NCBI RefSeq assembly: GCF_000429625.1
Contig: NZ_AUCF01000006.1
Span: 186,001-250,000 of the forward strand
Source of the DNA: Azospirillum halopraeferens DSM 3675
Lineage (GTDB): Bacteria > Pseudomonadota > Alphaproteobacteria > Azospirillales > Azospirillaceae
Direction: 5' to 3'
DNA length: 64,000 bases
Every line of letters starts with the position of its first letter. Positions within the stretch are counted from its first letter, which is position 1. Made by a program: the position numbers and the translations under genes. The notes beneath the pieces are model-generated. The model had not been told where the DNA came from, searched no databases, and saw only the letters and a list, made by a program, of their open reading frames with translations. Below, piece after piece: positions 52,905-62,050 of the stretch.

Positions 52905-55099
52905 AGGTGCCTGTAAATCGAGCAGCGGGTGAGGAGGTCGGCGTGCCGGCCCTGGTCGGCGATGCGTCCGCCTTCCAGCACGACGATGGTGTCGGCACCG
53001 GCGATGGTGGACAGGCGGTGCGACACGATCAGCACCGTGCGACCGGCGGAGATCGCCGCGAGGTTGTCGAGGAAGATCGCCTCGCTGTCGGGGTCGAGGG
53101 CGCTGGTCGCCTCGTCGAGGATCAGGATGCGGGGGCGCGGCAGCAGGGCGCGGGCGATGGCGAGGCGCTGGCGCTGGCCGCCCGACAGGTTGGCCGCCCC
53201 TTCCTCGATCAGCGTTTCATAACCCTGGGGCAGCTTCTCGATGAATTCGTCGGCACCGGCCAGACGGGCGGCGGCCACCACCTCCTCGAACGGCGCGTCG
53301 GGACGGGTGACCGCGATGTTCTCGCGCACCGTGCCGCGGAACAGGAAGTTCTCCTGCAACACGATGCCCAGCGAGCGGCGCAGGTGGGGCAGGTCGATCT
53401 CGCGGATGTCGATGCCGTCGAACCGCACCACACCCTGCTGCACCGGGTAGAGCCCCTGAACGAGCCGCGTAAGCGTCGTCTTGCCCGACCCGGAGCGGCC
53501 GACGATGCCCACCACCGAGCCGGGCTCGATGGACAGGCTGACCGAGTCCAGGGCCGGGGTCGGATGGTCGCCGTAGCGGAAGCTGACCCGGTCGAAGGCG
53601 ACGCCGCCCTTGAGCCGGGGTGTCAGTCCGGCCTGGCCGGCGCGGCGCTCCGGCGGGCGGCCCATCACCTCGGCCAGCATGCGCACCGACAGGGCCGTCT
53701 CCTGGTACTCCTGCACCAGGGATACCACCTGGACGAGCGGACCGACGACGCGTCCGGCCAGCATCTGGAAGGCGATCAGGGCGCCGACGGTGAGCGACTG
53801 GTCGAACACGTCCTGCGCCCCCAGCGCCACCACCGCCACCAGCATCAGCCGTTCCAGCAGGTGGGTGACCGACTGGGCGCCGTTGGAGATCTGGCCGACG
53901 CTCAGGTGCAGCTCCACCGCGCGCGCCGTGCGGTTGTCCCACTTGCGGCGCTGCACCGGCTCGATGGCCGAGGTCTTGACCGTGCGCATGCCCTGGATCG
54001 TCTCCACAAGCATGCCCTGGCGCTGCGCCTCGGCGTCGTACAACGCCTGCAGGCGGCGGCGGAAGGGGCCGATCAGGGCGATCACCACCGCGGCGATCAG
54101 CAGGCCGAACACCAGCACCACCGCCGCCAGCTTGCCCGAATAGAGCAGCAGGACGGGGACGAAGACCAACAGGGCCGTGCAGTCCAGCGCCGTCAGGAAC
54201 AGCCGCCCCGTCAGGAACTGGCGGATCTTCTCCACCTGCTGCATGTGGCGCACGGTGACGCCGGCGGTGGTGGATTCGAAATAGCCGATGGGCAGCGCCA
54301 GCAGATGGCTGAAGGTGCGGCGCGACAGGCGCATGTCGATGCGGTTGGTGGCGGCCAGCAGCAGGTAGCGGCGCAGGAAGCCGAACACCGCTTCGAAGGC
54401 CAGGGCGCCGCTGACGCCGGCGGCCAGCACCCACAGGGTGGCCGAGGCGTGATGGACCAGCACCTTGTCGATGACGAGCTGGAAGAAGATCGGCACCGCC
54501 AGCCCCAGGAGGTGCAGCACGATGGCGGCGATGGCGATGTCGCGGAAGGCGCTCTTCTGCCGCAGGATCTCCGGCACGAACCAGGCCAGGCCAAAGGGCT
54601 GGTTCTCGTCGGTGATCTTGTGCACGCGCTTGAGAAGGATGATCTCCCCGGCCCACTGGGCGCAGAACTGGTCCTTCTCCAGGAAGAAGATGGCGCGCTT
54701 GTCGGCCAGGGGATCGAGGACGCCGATCTTCACCGTGCCCTGCTGCTGCGACGGCCCGACCACCACCACCGTGTTGCCGTTGGCCAGGCGCGCCAGCACC
54801 GGAAACACCTTGCCCAGGGAGACCAGCTTCTCCCACGTCATGGTGGCGGACCTGGCCTTGAGGCCCAGAGCTGCCGCGATCTTCAGAACCACCCGCGTCG
54901 GCGGTTCGACCGGCGGCAGGACGTAGTCGTGCACCAGGCGATCGACGGTGGTGGAGATGCCGTGGTGTCCGGCCACCGCCACCAGACATTGCAGGGCGCT
55001 GTGAGCGGGACGGGCCAGTTCCTCGACCGACGGCGCCGGCGCCTCGGGGGCCTCCACGACGTTGCTGTCCACCATGACCTCGGACCGGTTTCTTTGCAC
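52877..55099 (-). CDS. Type I secretion ABC exporter (HlyB/LapB-like) with degenerate C39-like domain
   Basis: This 740-residue exporter has an N-terminal C39-like domain (about residues 25-155), five or six transmembrane helices (about 180-450) and an ATPase with GRSGSGKTTL, LSGGQRQRLA, ILILDEATSALD and the switch His in IVSHRLSTI. In HSALQCLVAVAGHHGI the residue aligned with the catalytic Cys is Ser, so it should not cleave leader peptides but dock an unfolded RTX-type substrate as in HlyB. No RTX substrate gene is visible nearby. The start at 55099 could be internal (ATG 55075). Confidence 0.9.
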   Translation of the reverse strand: MQRNRSEVMVDSNVVEAPEAPAPSVEELARPAHSALQCLVAVAGHHGISTTVDRLVHDYVLPPVEPPTRVVLKIAAALGLKARSATMTWEKLVSLGKVFPVLARLANGNTVVVVGPSQQQGTVKIGVLDPLADKRAIFFLEKDQFCAQWAGEIILLKRVHKITDENQPFGLAWFVPEILRQKSAFRDIAIAAIVLHLLGLAVPIFFQLVIDKVLVHHASATLWVLAAGVSGALAFEAVFGFLRRYLLLAATNRIDMRLSRRTFSHLLALPIGYFESTTAGVTVRHMQQVEKIRQFLTGRLFLTALDCTALLVFVPVLLLYSGKLAAVVLVFGLLIAAVVIALIGPFRRRLQALYDAEAQRQGMLVETIQGMRTVKTSAIEPVQRRKWDNRTARAVELHLSVGQISNGAQSVTHLLERLMLVAVVALGAQDVFDQSLTVGALIAFQMLAGRVVGPLVQVVSLVQEYQETALSVRMLAEVMGRPPERRAGQAGLTPRLKGGVAFDRVSFRYGDHPTPALDSVSLSIEPGSVVGIVGRSGSGKTTLTRLVQGLYPVQQGVVRFDGIDIREIDLPHLRRSLGIVLQENFLFRGTVRENIAVTRPDAPFEEVVAAARLAGADEFIEKLPQGYETLIEEGAANLSGGQRQRLAIARALLPRPRILILDEATSALDPDSEAIFLDNLAAISAGRTVLIVSHRLSTIAGADTIVVLEGGRIADQGRHADLLTRCSIYRHLWDQQNRNG

Positions 55100-55209
55100 A
55101 CGGGCGTACGTGGCCCGATGCGCCCCCTTCTACCGGCTATTTCGGTCGTGCACACGGCTAAATTTCGCCAACCCGGCTATGCCTCTCGGATGACACGGGG
55201 GTATGGACC

Positions 55210-55743
55210 TCAGCGGATGATCATGCTCTCCAGAAGCACGTCTCGCACCTTCAGCGGGCGGATCTCCCGGTCGATAACGGACATGATCGTGCTCTTCAAC
55301 AGGCGCGCGCCCTCCGCCCCCTGCAACCGCTCGGGCTCGATCAGGCGCACGCGGTCGCCCAGGCGGTCGGCGATGCGGGTGGCGTAGGGCTCGGTCATCC
55401 CCGGATCGACCGCCGGGTCCAGTTCGACCCTGACCTTCAGGTCCATGGACCGCGCGCCGCTCATGGCGAACGACATGGGCGGCAATGCCGCGTAGTTCTT
55501 CGCGGGGCCCATACGGGCTGTGGGGTCCATCCGCCGGTTTTCGACGACGGACATCACGGCGGCCCCGGCGCCGCCGAGAACCACCAGGCCGGCAAGCACG
55601 CCGGCGATCACCAAAGGGACCCTCAGGGACCCGTCGTCCCCGCCGCGCCGCAGCCACGGGATGCGCACCCTGCCCTCCCCCGTTTCCGCCGCAACCCGAT
55701 CGCGCGGGCGGTCGAACGAGCTTACGGGAGGAAATCGGGACAC
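55210..55743 (-). CDS. FliL-like membrane protein
   Basis: This 177-residue protein has one transmembrane helix (VPLVIAGVLAGLVVLGGAGA, about residues 42-61). The periplasmic domain resembles FliL: a conserved core with MDLKVRVELDP and a C-terminal KVRDVLLESMIIR like the end of FliL proteins. No flagellar genes are in the window. It is co-directional with the type I exporter, 110 bp upstream of it. FliL-like proteins belong to the stomatin-linked SPFH-partner family, so a scaffold role for a membrane machine is possible. Confidence 0.68.
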   Translation of the reverse strand: MSRFPPVSSFDRPRDRVAAETGEGRVRIPWLRRGGDDGSLRVPLVIAGVLAGLVVLGGAGAAVMSVVENRRMDPTARMGPAKNYAALPPMSFAMSGARSMDLKVRVELDPAVDPGMTEPYATRIADRLGDRVRLIEPERLQGAEGARLLKSTIMSVIDREIRPLKVRDVLLESMIIR

Positions 55744-55784
55744 GTCAAAGGAAGCCGCGGGTATGCGGTCGCATCATCGCAAAT

Positions 55785-55813
55785 GCCCTCCCCCGCCGGA
55801 GGCGGGGGAGGGC
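55785..55813. repeat. GC-rich palindromic repeat, copy 2 (after gabD)
   Basis: Perfect 13-bp arms GCCCTCCCCCGCC (55785-55797) and GGCGGGGGAGGGC (55801-55813) with loop GGA. It follows the gabD stop by 38 nt and may act as terminator. The left arm is identical to copy 1 at 1487. Confidence 0.7.
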
Positions 55814-55850
55814 GTTGACACCGGTCCGCCGGCAAGGACCGGCGCGACCG

Positions 55851-57344
55851 TCAGGCGCCGATGCCGCCCATGCACAGGTACTTGATCTCCAGGAACTCGT
55901 CGATGCCGTAGCGGGAGCCTTCGCGGCCGATGCCGCTCTCCTTGACGCCGCCGAAGGGGGCCACCTCGGTGGAGATGATGCCCTCGTTGATGCCGACGAT
56001 GCCGTACTCCAGCCGCTCCGCCACCCGCCAGACGCGGCCGAGGTCGCGGGCGTAGAAATAGGCTGCGAGCCCGAACTCGGTGTCGTTGGCCATGCGCACC
56101 GCCTCCTCCTCCGTCTCGAAGCGGAAGAGCGGGGCGACGGGACCGAAGGTCTCCTCGCGGGCCACCTTCATGGCAGTGGTGACGTCGGCCAGGACGGTCG
56201 GCTCGAAGAAGGTGCCGCCCAGGGCGTGGCGCTTGCCGCCGGTGACGACGCGCGCGCCCTTGTCCAGCGCGTCCCGGATGTGCTCCTCCACCTTCTCCAC
56301 CGCGGCGGCGTCGATCAGCGGCCCCTGCTGCGCCCCGTCGGTGGTCAGGCCGGGACCGACCTTCAGGGCGGCGACCGCCCCGGCCAGCTTGGCGGCGAAG
56401 GCGTCGTAGACGCCGGCCTGCACCAGCAGGCGGTTGGCGCACACACAGGTCTGCCCGGTATTGCGGTACTTCGATGCCATGGCCCCGACCACGGCGGCGT
56501 CCAGGTCGGCGTCGTCGAAGACGATGAAGGGGGCGTTGCCGCCCAGTTCCAGCGACATCTTCTTCACGGTGCCGGCGCACTGCGCCATGAGCTGCTTGCC
56601 GATCTCGGTGGAGCCGGTGAAGGACAGCTTGCGCACCGCCGGGTTGGCGGTCATCTCGCCACCGATGGCGCGGGCCGAGCCGGTGAGCACCGACAGGATG
56701 CCCGCCGGCACCCCGGCCCGCTCCGCCAGCTCGGCCATGGCGAAGGCCGACAGCGGCGTGGCGGTGGCCGGCTTGATCACCATGGGGCAGCCGGCGGCCA
56801 GCGCCGGCCCGGCCTTGCGGGTGATCATGGCAGCCGGGAAGTTCCACGGCGTGATCGCGGCGGTGACCCCGATCGGCTCCTTCAGGACGAGGATTCGGGT
56901 GCCGGCCTTATGGGTGGGAATGGTGTCGCCGTAGACGCGCTTGCCCTCTTCGGCGAACCACTCCAGGAACGAGGCGGCGTAGGCGATCTCGCCGCGCGCC
57001 TCGGCCAGGGGCTTGCCCTGCTCGGCCGTCATGATGCGCGCCAGGTCTTCCTGGTTAGCCATCATCAGGTCGTGCCAGCGGCGCAGGACGGCGGCCCGCT
57101 CCTTGGCGGTCCGGGCGCGCCAGTCCGGCCAGGCGCGCTCCGCCGCGGCGATGGCGCGGCGGGTCTCGGCGGCGCCCATGTCGGGGACGGTGGCGATCAC
57201 GGTGCCGTCGGCGGGGTCGGTGACAGGGATGGTCCCGCCGCCGTCGGCGTCCACCCATTGCCCGTCCACATAGGCCCGGAAGCGCAACAGGCCGGGGTCC
57301 CGGAGCCCGAGGCGGGCGGCGCTTTCGGCGGTGTCGAGCGGCAT
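55851..57344 (-). CDS. gabD: NAD(P)-dependent succinate-semialdehyde dehydrogenase
   Basis: This 497-residue aldehyde dehydrogenase has the cofactor motif ITPWNFPAAMITRKAGPALA (about residues 165-184), FTGSTEIGK, catalytic Glu in LELGGNAPFIVFDDAD and catalytic Cys in GQTCVCANR (about residue 300). The CVCANR block is typical of GabD rather than betaine aldehyde dehydrogenase. It oxidises succinate semialdehyde to succinate in GABA breakdown. GABA transaminase is not adjacent. The start at 57344 is the first suitable ATG. Confidence 0.9.
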   Translation of the reverse strand: MPLDTAESAARLGLRDPGLLRFRAYVDGQWVDADGGGTIPVTDPADGTVIATVPDMGAAETRRAIAAAERAWPDWRARTAKERAAVLRRWHDLMMANQEDLARIMTAEQGKPLAEARGEIAYAASFLEWFAEEGKRVYGDTIPTHKAGTRILVLKEPIGVTAAITPWNFPAAMITRKAGPALAAGCPMVIKPATATPLSAFAMAELAERAGVPAGILSVLTGSARAIGGEMTANPAVRKLSFTGSTEIGKQLMAQCAGTVKKMSLELGGNAPFIVFDDADLDAAVVGAMASKYRNTGQTCVCANRLLVQAGVYDAFAAKLAGAVAALKVGPGLTTDGAQQGPLIDAAAVEKVEEHIRDALDKGARVVTGGKRHALGGTFFEPTVLADVTTAMKVAREETFGPVAPLFRFETEEEAVRMANDTEFGLAAYFYARDLGRVWRVAERLEYGIVGINEGIISTEVAPFGGVKESGIGREGSRYGIDEFLEIKYLCMGGIGA

Positions 57345-57501
57345 GGTGCTTCCTCCCGGATGGTGCGTCGTTGCCGGGGAGTATAGGGACCCGGCGGCCC
57401 CTTGTTAACGCAGCCGCGGCGCCGACGCCCGGCCGGCGCGGCATCCCGCGCCTGCATCGCGCGCAGGGCAGCCATTCCCGCCGGCCGGTGCCACCGTGCC
57501 G

Positions 57502-59061
57502 TCACCCCCAGAACCGCGGTGCCTCGCGGAACGCCGCCCACAGGTCGGGCAGCGCCTTGCGGTGGCGGGCAGCCCGTTTGTCCAGCCGCCGGACCACCGC
57601 CGCCACCGCCGCATCGGTATCGGACGCGGCGATGCGGGCCAGCAGGTCCCTGGCCAGCCGGATGTCGTGCAGCGCGTCGAGCGCATCGAGCAGAGCATCC
57701 AGGGAGTCCAGGAGCGGGCGCACCGCCGCCGCGGGGTAGAGGCCGCGGAAGAACTCCGCGGCATAGCGCAGGCGGCGCAGGTGACGGCGCGCCCGCTCAC
57801 GCCCGTCGCCGGCCGGCGGACGGCCCGTCCGCAGGGCGCGGGCGTGGCGCGCCGCCAGCCAGGCCCCCGCCGGCTCGGCCATCGGCCGGTCGCGCCGGTC
57901 ACGGGCCGCGGCATCGGCGCCGGCGTGCCAGCGTCCCTCCTCCAGCCAGGCCCCCAGGTCCAGCACCAGCGCGGCGGCGCGCGGTGCCCCGATGGCGGCG
58001 CGCGCCTCGGCCGCGGGGCGGGCACGGTCGGCACGCACTGCCGCCGCCAGCGCCCCGAGACCGGGCGGCGGATCGTCGGCGGCCAGCGCGTCCAGCATCG
58101 CCAGCACCACGTCCCGGTCGCGCACGGGCCCCAGCCGGTCGGCCAGCCAGCGGGCCTCGGCGCGCAGGCGCGGCGTCTCGGGTGAGCTGATGACGTCGCC
58201 GAACAGGCGCAGTGCCGTGCGCAGCCGGCGCAGGGCGACGCGGATCTGGTGCACCCCCTCGACGTCGCCGCCGGCGAGCGCGCACGCCTCGTTGGCCAGC
58301 ATGTGGCGCAGGCAGTTGCGCACGATGTGGCGGAACGCCTCGGCCACCGTGGTGAGCGGCGACAGGGCCAGCGGCGCGGCGGCGACCGGCTGCGGCGCCT
58401 CGCCGGTCAGCAGGCGGCGGCCCCGCTCCGCCTTGCTCTCGGTGGCGATACGCACGGGGACCTGCCCCTGAAGCTCCAGCGCCAGGTCGAACAGCCGGCC
58501 GATGCGGCCGGACTTCAGTTCCAGCTCCACCTCGCTGATGGGCTGGCGCCGGCCATCCGCGATGATGGCGCCGTCGTCGATGGCCACCTCCACCGCGGTC
58601 AGGGCGTCGGGGCGCAGCGTGAATACGGTGCGCCGCAGGTCGGTCTCGAAGACCGGCGCCAGGTCGCCGCGGATCTCCTCCGGCACCAGGGCTCCGGCGC
58701 CTTCGGCGTCGAGCAGCCTGAGGTCCGGCACCGCGCCGTCGAGCGGCCATTCCCATTCCCGCCGCACCGCCACCCCGGCCGAATCACCGTCGGGATCGCC
58801 CCCCACCGTCTTCAGCCCCTGGATGCGGCGCCCGCTCTCGTCCCGCAGGCGCAGGGCTACACCGCGCCCGAACAGGCGGCCGTCGGGTGTGTCGTAATAG
58901 ACCGTGTGCAGCCGGCCGGTCACCGGGGGCCCATCCGCCCGACCGCGCAGCAGCGGCAGGTCGGCGACGCGGGCAAGGTCCGCCGGGTCGAGCTGCAACG
59001 TCAGCTCGACCTCTCGGGCCAGGGCGCCGGCGGGGGGCGGTGTGGTCGGGTCGGTCGACAA
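57502..59061 (-). CDS. CYTH-CHAD domain protein
   Basis: This protein is about 519 residues with an N-terminal CYTH triphosphate-tunnel domain (about 15-210) and a C-terminal CHAD helical domain (about 240-519; HQIRVALRRLRTALRLF and RRHLRRLRYAAEFF). CHAD domains bind polyphosphate. The CYTH signature ExExK reads EVELT, so the Lys is replaced by Thr, which may weaken catalysis. I prefer a TTG start at 59061 because GAGGAG lies 6 nt upstream; ATG 59100 without a ribosome site is the alternative. It is near sixA, ppk and ppx, all phosphate-related. Confidence 0.87.
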   Translation of the reverse strand: MSTDPTTPPPAGALAREVELTLQLDPADLARVADLPLLRGRADGPPVTGRLHTVYYDTPDGRLFGRGVALRLRDESGRRIQGLKTVGGDPDGDSAGVAVRREWEWPLDGAVPDLRLLDAEGAGALVPEEIRGDLAPVFETDLRRTVFTLRPDALTAVEVAIDDGAIIADGRRQPISEVELELKSGRIGRLFDLALELQGQVPVRIATESKAERGRRLLTGEAPQPVAAAPLALSPLTTVAEAFRHIVRNCLRHMLANEACALAGGDVEGVHQIRVALRRLRTALRLFGDVISSPETPRLRAEARWLADRLGPVRDRDVVLAMLDALAADDPPPGLGALAAAVRADRARPAAEARAAIGAPRAAALVLDLGAWLEEGRWHAGADAAARDRRDRPMAEPAGAWLAARHARALRTGRPPAGDGRERARRHLRRLRYAAEFFRGLYPAAAVRPLLDSLDALLDALDALHDIRLARDLLARIAASDTDAAVAAVVRRLDKRAARHRKALPDLWAAFREAPRFWG

Positions 59062-59152
59062 GGCGTGCTCCTCGGTCGCCGCTGCGGTCGCGGGTTGCAT
59101 ACCGCAGACGGTGGCGTCATACGGCCGGAAAATGATCACTTCCATCACTTTT

Positions 59153-59235
59153 CGGCCGTGAAACCCGGCAGATCAATGCCTTGGCATTGATCGTGAGGGT
59201 GATACCAACGGCACCCTTCAGGTGCCGTTGGTATC
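59153..59235 (-). repeat. Two-hairpin repeat element, copy 2
   Basis: Read on the minus strand: hairpin A GATACCAACGGCACC-TGAAG-GGTGCCGTTGGTATC (59201-59235), linker ACCCTCAC, hairpin B GATCAATGCC-AA-GGCATTGATC (59171-59192), tail TGCCGGGTTTCACGGCCG (59153-59170). Hairpin A overlaps the sixA stop codon. Compared with copy 1, the stem A sequence differs but every change is paired. The TGAA loop, ACCCT linker, hairpin B and tail are conserved. Confidence 0.8.
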
Positions 59236-59749
59236 AGGCCAGCCCGCGCGGCACGATCCAGTCGATCAGGCGGCCGGAGCCTGCATCCACCTCGCACCAG
59301 CGGGCCCGGTCGAAGGCCAGCACGGCGCACGCGCCGGTGGGGAACTTCTCGCGCATCGCGGCCAGCGCCTTCGGCGGCCCCTCGCCGGCCAGCAGGGTCG
59401 CCAGTTCGTGAAGGTCGGGATTGTGGCCCACCAGCATCAGCGCCGCCACCGTATCCGGCGCATCGCGCAGCCGTTCCAGCAGAACATGGGAACCACAGAG
59501 ATAGAGCCCATGTTCCCGTTCCACCGGAACATCGTGCCCGATGGCGGCCAGCACCAGGTCCGCCGTGTCGGCGGCCCGGAGCGCGGTGGAGGCGATCACC
59601 AGGTCGGGCCGCATGCCGTTGGCCTTCATGTAGGCGCCGACCCGCGGCGCCGCCTTGCGGCCGCGCGGCGCCAGGGGACGGTCGTGGTCCGCAAGGCTCG
59701 GGTCGTCGCGGGAGGATTTGGCGTGGCGCAGCAGATAGAGTGTCTTCAT
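59234..59749 (-). CDS. SixA-type histidine phosphatase
   Basis: This 171-residue protein of the phosphoglycerate-mutase superfamily has the RHG-like motif LLRHAKSSRDD (His9), the second Arg in STALRAADTA (about residue 55) and the distal His in MLVGHNPDLHEL. The form RHAKS is typical of SixA, which removes phosphate from phosphohistidine in signalling proteins. It is divergent from ppk with 150 bp between. A two-hairpin repeat starts within its stop codon. Confidence 0.85.
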   Translation of the reverse strand: MKTLYLLRHAKSSRDDPSLADHDRPLAPRGRKAAPRVGAYMKANGMRPDLVIASTALRAADTADLVLAAIGHDVPVEREHGLYLCGSHVLLERLRDAPDTVAALMLVGHNPDLHELATLLAGEGPPKALAAMREKFPTGACAVLAFDRARWCEVDAGSGRLIDWIVPRGLA

Positions 59750-59899
59750 GGTGGGCGGTTCCGATCGATTGTGGGTGCGACCAATGAGCGTCATGCGGCT
59801 GCCGGATAAAAACGGAGTCCCCAAAACGTCATGGAGTTGGGTTAGGATTCTCCTTCGCCCGACGCCACGTGCCAACTCCGAACCAGCAGCGAGGCTGCC

Positions 59900-62047
59900 T
59901 TGACCGACGTGCAGGACATCGACGCGTTCTCCATCGATCCCCATTCGGCGGACCGCTTCATAAACCGCGAAATTTCCTGGCTGGCCTTCAATCAACGCGT
60001 GCTGGAGGAGGCGGCCAATCCGAATCACCCCGTTCTCGAACGCCTGCGCTTCCTGTCGATCTCGGCCAGCAACCTCGACGAATTCTACATGGTCCGGGTG
60101 GCCGGCCTGAAGGGACAGGTGGCCGCGGGGGTCAAGACGCCGACACCCGAAGGGCTGACGCCGGCCCAGCAGCTCTCGGCCGTGAACCAGCGCATCATCG
60201 ACCTCATGCGCGACCAGCAGGCCATGTGGCGGGTGCTGCGCGATCATCTGGCCGAGGCCGGCATTGCGGTGGTCGAGGCGGAGGAGCTGAGCGACGCCGA
60301 GCGCGACTGGCTGGAGGCCCGGTTCCTCGACGACATCTTCCCCATCCTCACACCCATCGCCGTTGATCCGGCGCACCCCTTCCCCTTCATCCCCAACCTG
60401 GGATTCTCCCTGGCCCTGCAGCTCCACGATCCGGTGAAGGGCACCCACCTGGACGCGCTGGTGCCCCTGCCGGCGCAGCTTGAGCGCTTCATCCGCCTGC
60501 CCGGTTCGGAGATCCGCTTCATCCAGTTGGAGAAGACGGTCCTCGCCTACATCGACCGCCTGTTCCCGCCGTTCCAGGTCAAGGCGCACGGCGTGTTCCG
60601 CATCCTGCGCGACAGTGAGATCGAGATCGAGGAAGAGGCCGAGGATCTGGTCCGCACCTTCGAATCGGCCCTGAAGCGGCGGCGGCGCGGCAGCGTCATC
60701 CGGCTGGCGGTGGATTCCGGCATGGCCGTGGACCTGCGGGAGTTCCTGCGCAACGAGCTGCACGTCAACTCCGACGACGTGTTCGTGCTGGACGGGCTGA
60801 TCGGCCTGTCCGACACCAAGCAGCTCATCGTGGACGAGCGGCCGGACCTGGTGTTCCGCCCCTTCAACCCCCGATTCCCGGAGCGCATCCGCGACTTCGG
60901 CGGCGATTGCTTCGCGGCGATCCGCCACAAGGACATCGTGGTCCATCACCCCTACGAGAGCTTCGATGTGGTGGTGCAGTTCCTGCGCCAGGCGGCGCGC
61001 GACCCGCAGGTGGTGGCGATCAAGCAGACCCTGTACCGCACCAGCAAGGATTCCCCCATCGTCGCCGCCCTGATCGAGGCGGCCGAGGCCGGCAAGTCGG
61101 TGACCGCGCTGGTGGAGCTGAAGGCCCGATTCGACGAGGAGGCCAACATCAGCTGGGCCCGCGCGCTGGAGCGTGCCGGCGCCCAGGTGGTCTACGGCTT
61201 CGTCGACCTGAAGACCCACGCCAAGGTCTCCCTGGTGGTGCGGCGCGAGAACAAGGCGCTGCGCTCCTACGTCCACTTCGGCACCGGCAACTATCACCCG
61301 ATCACGGCCAAGATCTATACGGACATCTCGTACTTCACCTGCGATCCGGCGCTGTGCCATGACGCCGCCGTCATGTTCAACTACATGACCGGCTACGCCA
61401 CGCCCAAGGTGCTGGAGAAGATCGCCATCGCGCCGATCACGCTGCGCCAGCAGCTCGTCCGGCTGATCAACGCCGAGATCGCCAACGCCGAGGCCGGCAA
61501 GCCCGCGCAGATCTGGGTGAAGCTGAACTCCCTGGTCGATGCGGAGATCATCGACAAGCTCTACGCAGCCTCGCAGAAGGGGGTGCAGATCGACCTGGTG
61601 GTGCGCGGCATCTGCTGCCTGCGGCCGGGCATCAAGGGGCTGTCGGAGAACATCCGGGTGCGCAGCATCGTCGGCCGCTTCCTGGAGCACAGCCGCATCG
61701 TCTGCTTCGCCAACGGTCACGCCCTGCCCAGCCCGCACGCCAGGATCTACATCTCCTCGGCCGACTGGATGCCGCGCAACCTGGACCGCCGGATCGAGAC
61801 GCTGGTGCCCCTGGAGAATCCCACGGTGCACGAGCAGGTGCTGGACCAGATCATGGTCGCCAACCTGAAGGACGAGGCGCAGTCCTGGACGCTGGGCCCC
61901 GACGGCGTGTACACCCGCGTCGCGGCTGGCAGCGACGCGTTCAACGTCCACAGCTACTTCATGACCAACCCGAGCATGTCGGGCCGGGGCTCCGCGCTGA
62001 CCAGCAAGCGCACGCCGCCGCGTCTGCGTCTCAAAACGGTGTCGTAA
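59900..62047 (+). CDS. ppk: Polyphosphate kinase 1
   Basis: This 715-residue enzyme makes polyphosphate from ATP. It opens with [20 protein letters not shown] (about residues 20-39), the standard N-terminal motif. The autophosphorylated histidine is in LKTHAK (H440). [15 protein letters not shown] and the C-terminal [15 protein letters not shown] are also present. The start is a TTG at 59900 with GAGG upstream; no ATG occurs in the right place. It is followed by ppx/gppA 3 bp later, so synthesis and breakdown enzymes are encoded together. Confidence 0.97.
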   Translation: MTDVQDIDAFSIDPHSADRFINREISWLAFNQRVLEEAANPNHPVLERLRFLSISASNLDEFYMVRVAGLKGQVAAGVKTPTPEGLTPAQQLSAVNQRIIDLMRDQQAMWRVLRDHLAEAGIAVVEAEELSDAERDWLEARFLDDIFPILTPIAVDPAHPFPFIPNLGFSLALQLHDPVKGTHLDALVPLPAQLERFIRLPGSEIRFIQLEKTVLAYIDRLFPPFQVKAHGVFRILRDSEIEIEEEAEDLVRTFESALKRRRRGSVIRLAVDSGMAVDLREFLRNELHVNSDDVFVLDGLIGLSDTKQLIVDERPDLVFRPFNPRFPERIRDFGGDCFAAIRHKDIVVHHPYESFDVVVQFLRQAARDPQVVAIKQTLYRTSKDSPIVAALIEAAEAGKSVTALVELKARFDEEANISWARALERAGAQVVYGFVDLKTHAKVSLVVRRENKALRSYVHFGTGNYHPITAKIYTDISYFTCDPALCHDAAVMFNYMTGYATPKVLEKIAIAPITLRQQLVRLINAEIANAEAGKPAQIWVKLNSLVDAEIIDKLYAASQKGVQIDLVVRGICCLRPGIKGLSENIRVRSIVGRFLEHSRIVCFANGHALPSPHARIYISSADWMPRNLDRRIETLVPLENPTVHEQVLDQIMVANLKDEAQSWTLGPDGVYTRVAAGSDAFNVHSYFMTNPSMSGRGSALTSKRTPPRLRLKTVS

Positions 62048-62050
62048 CGC

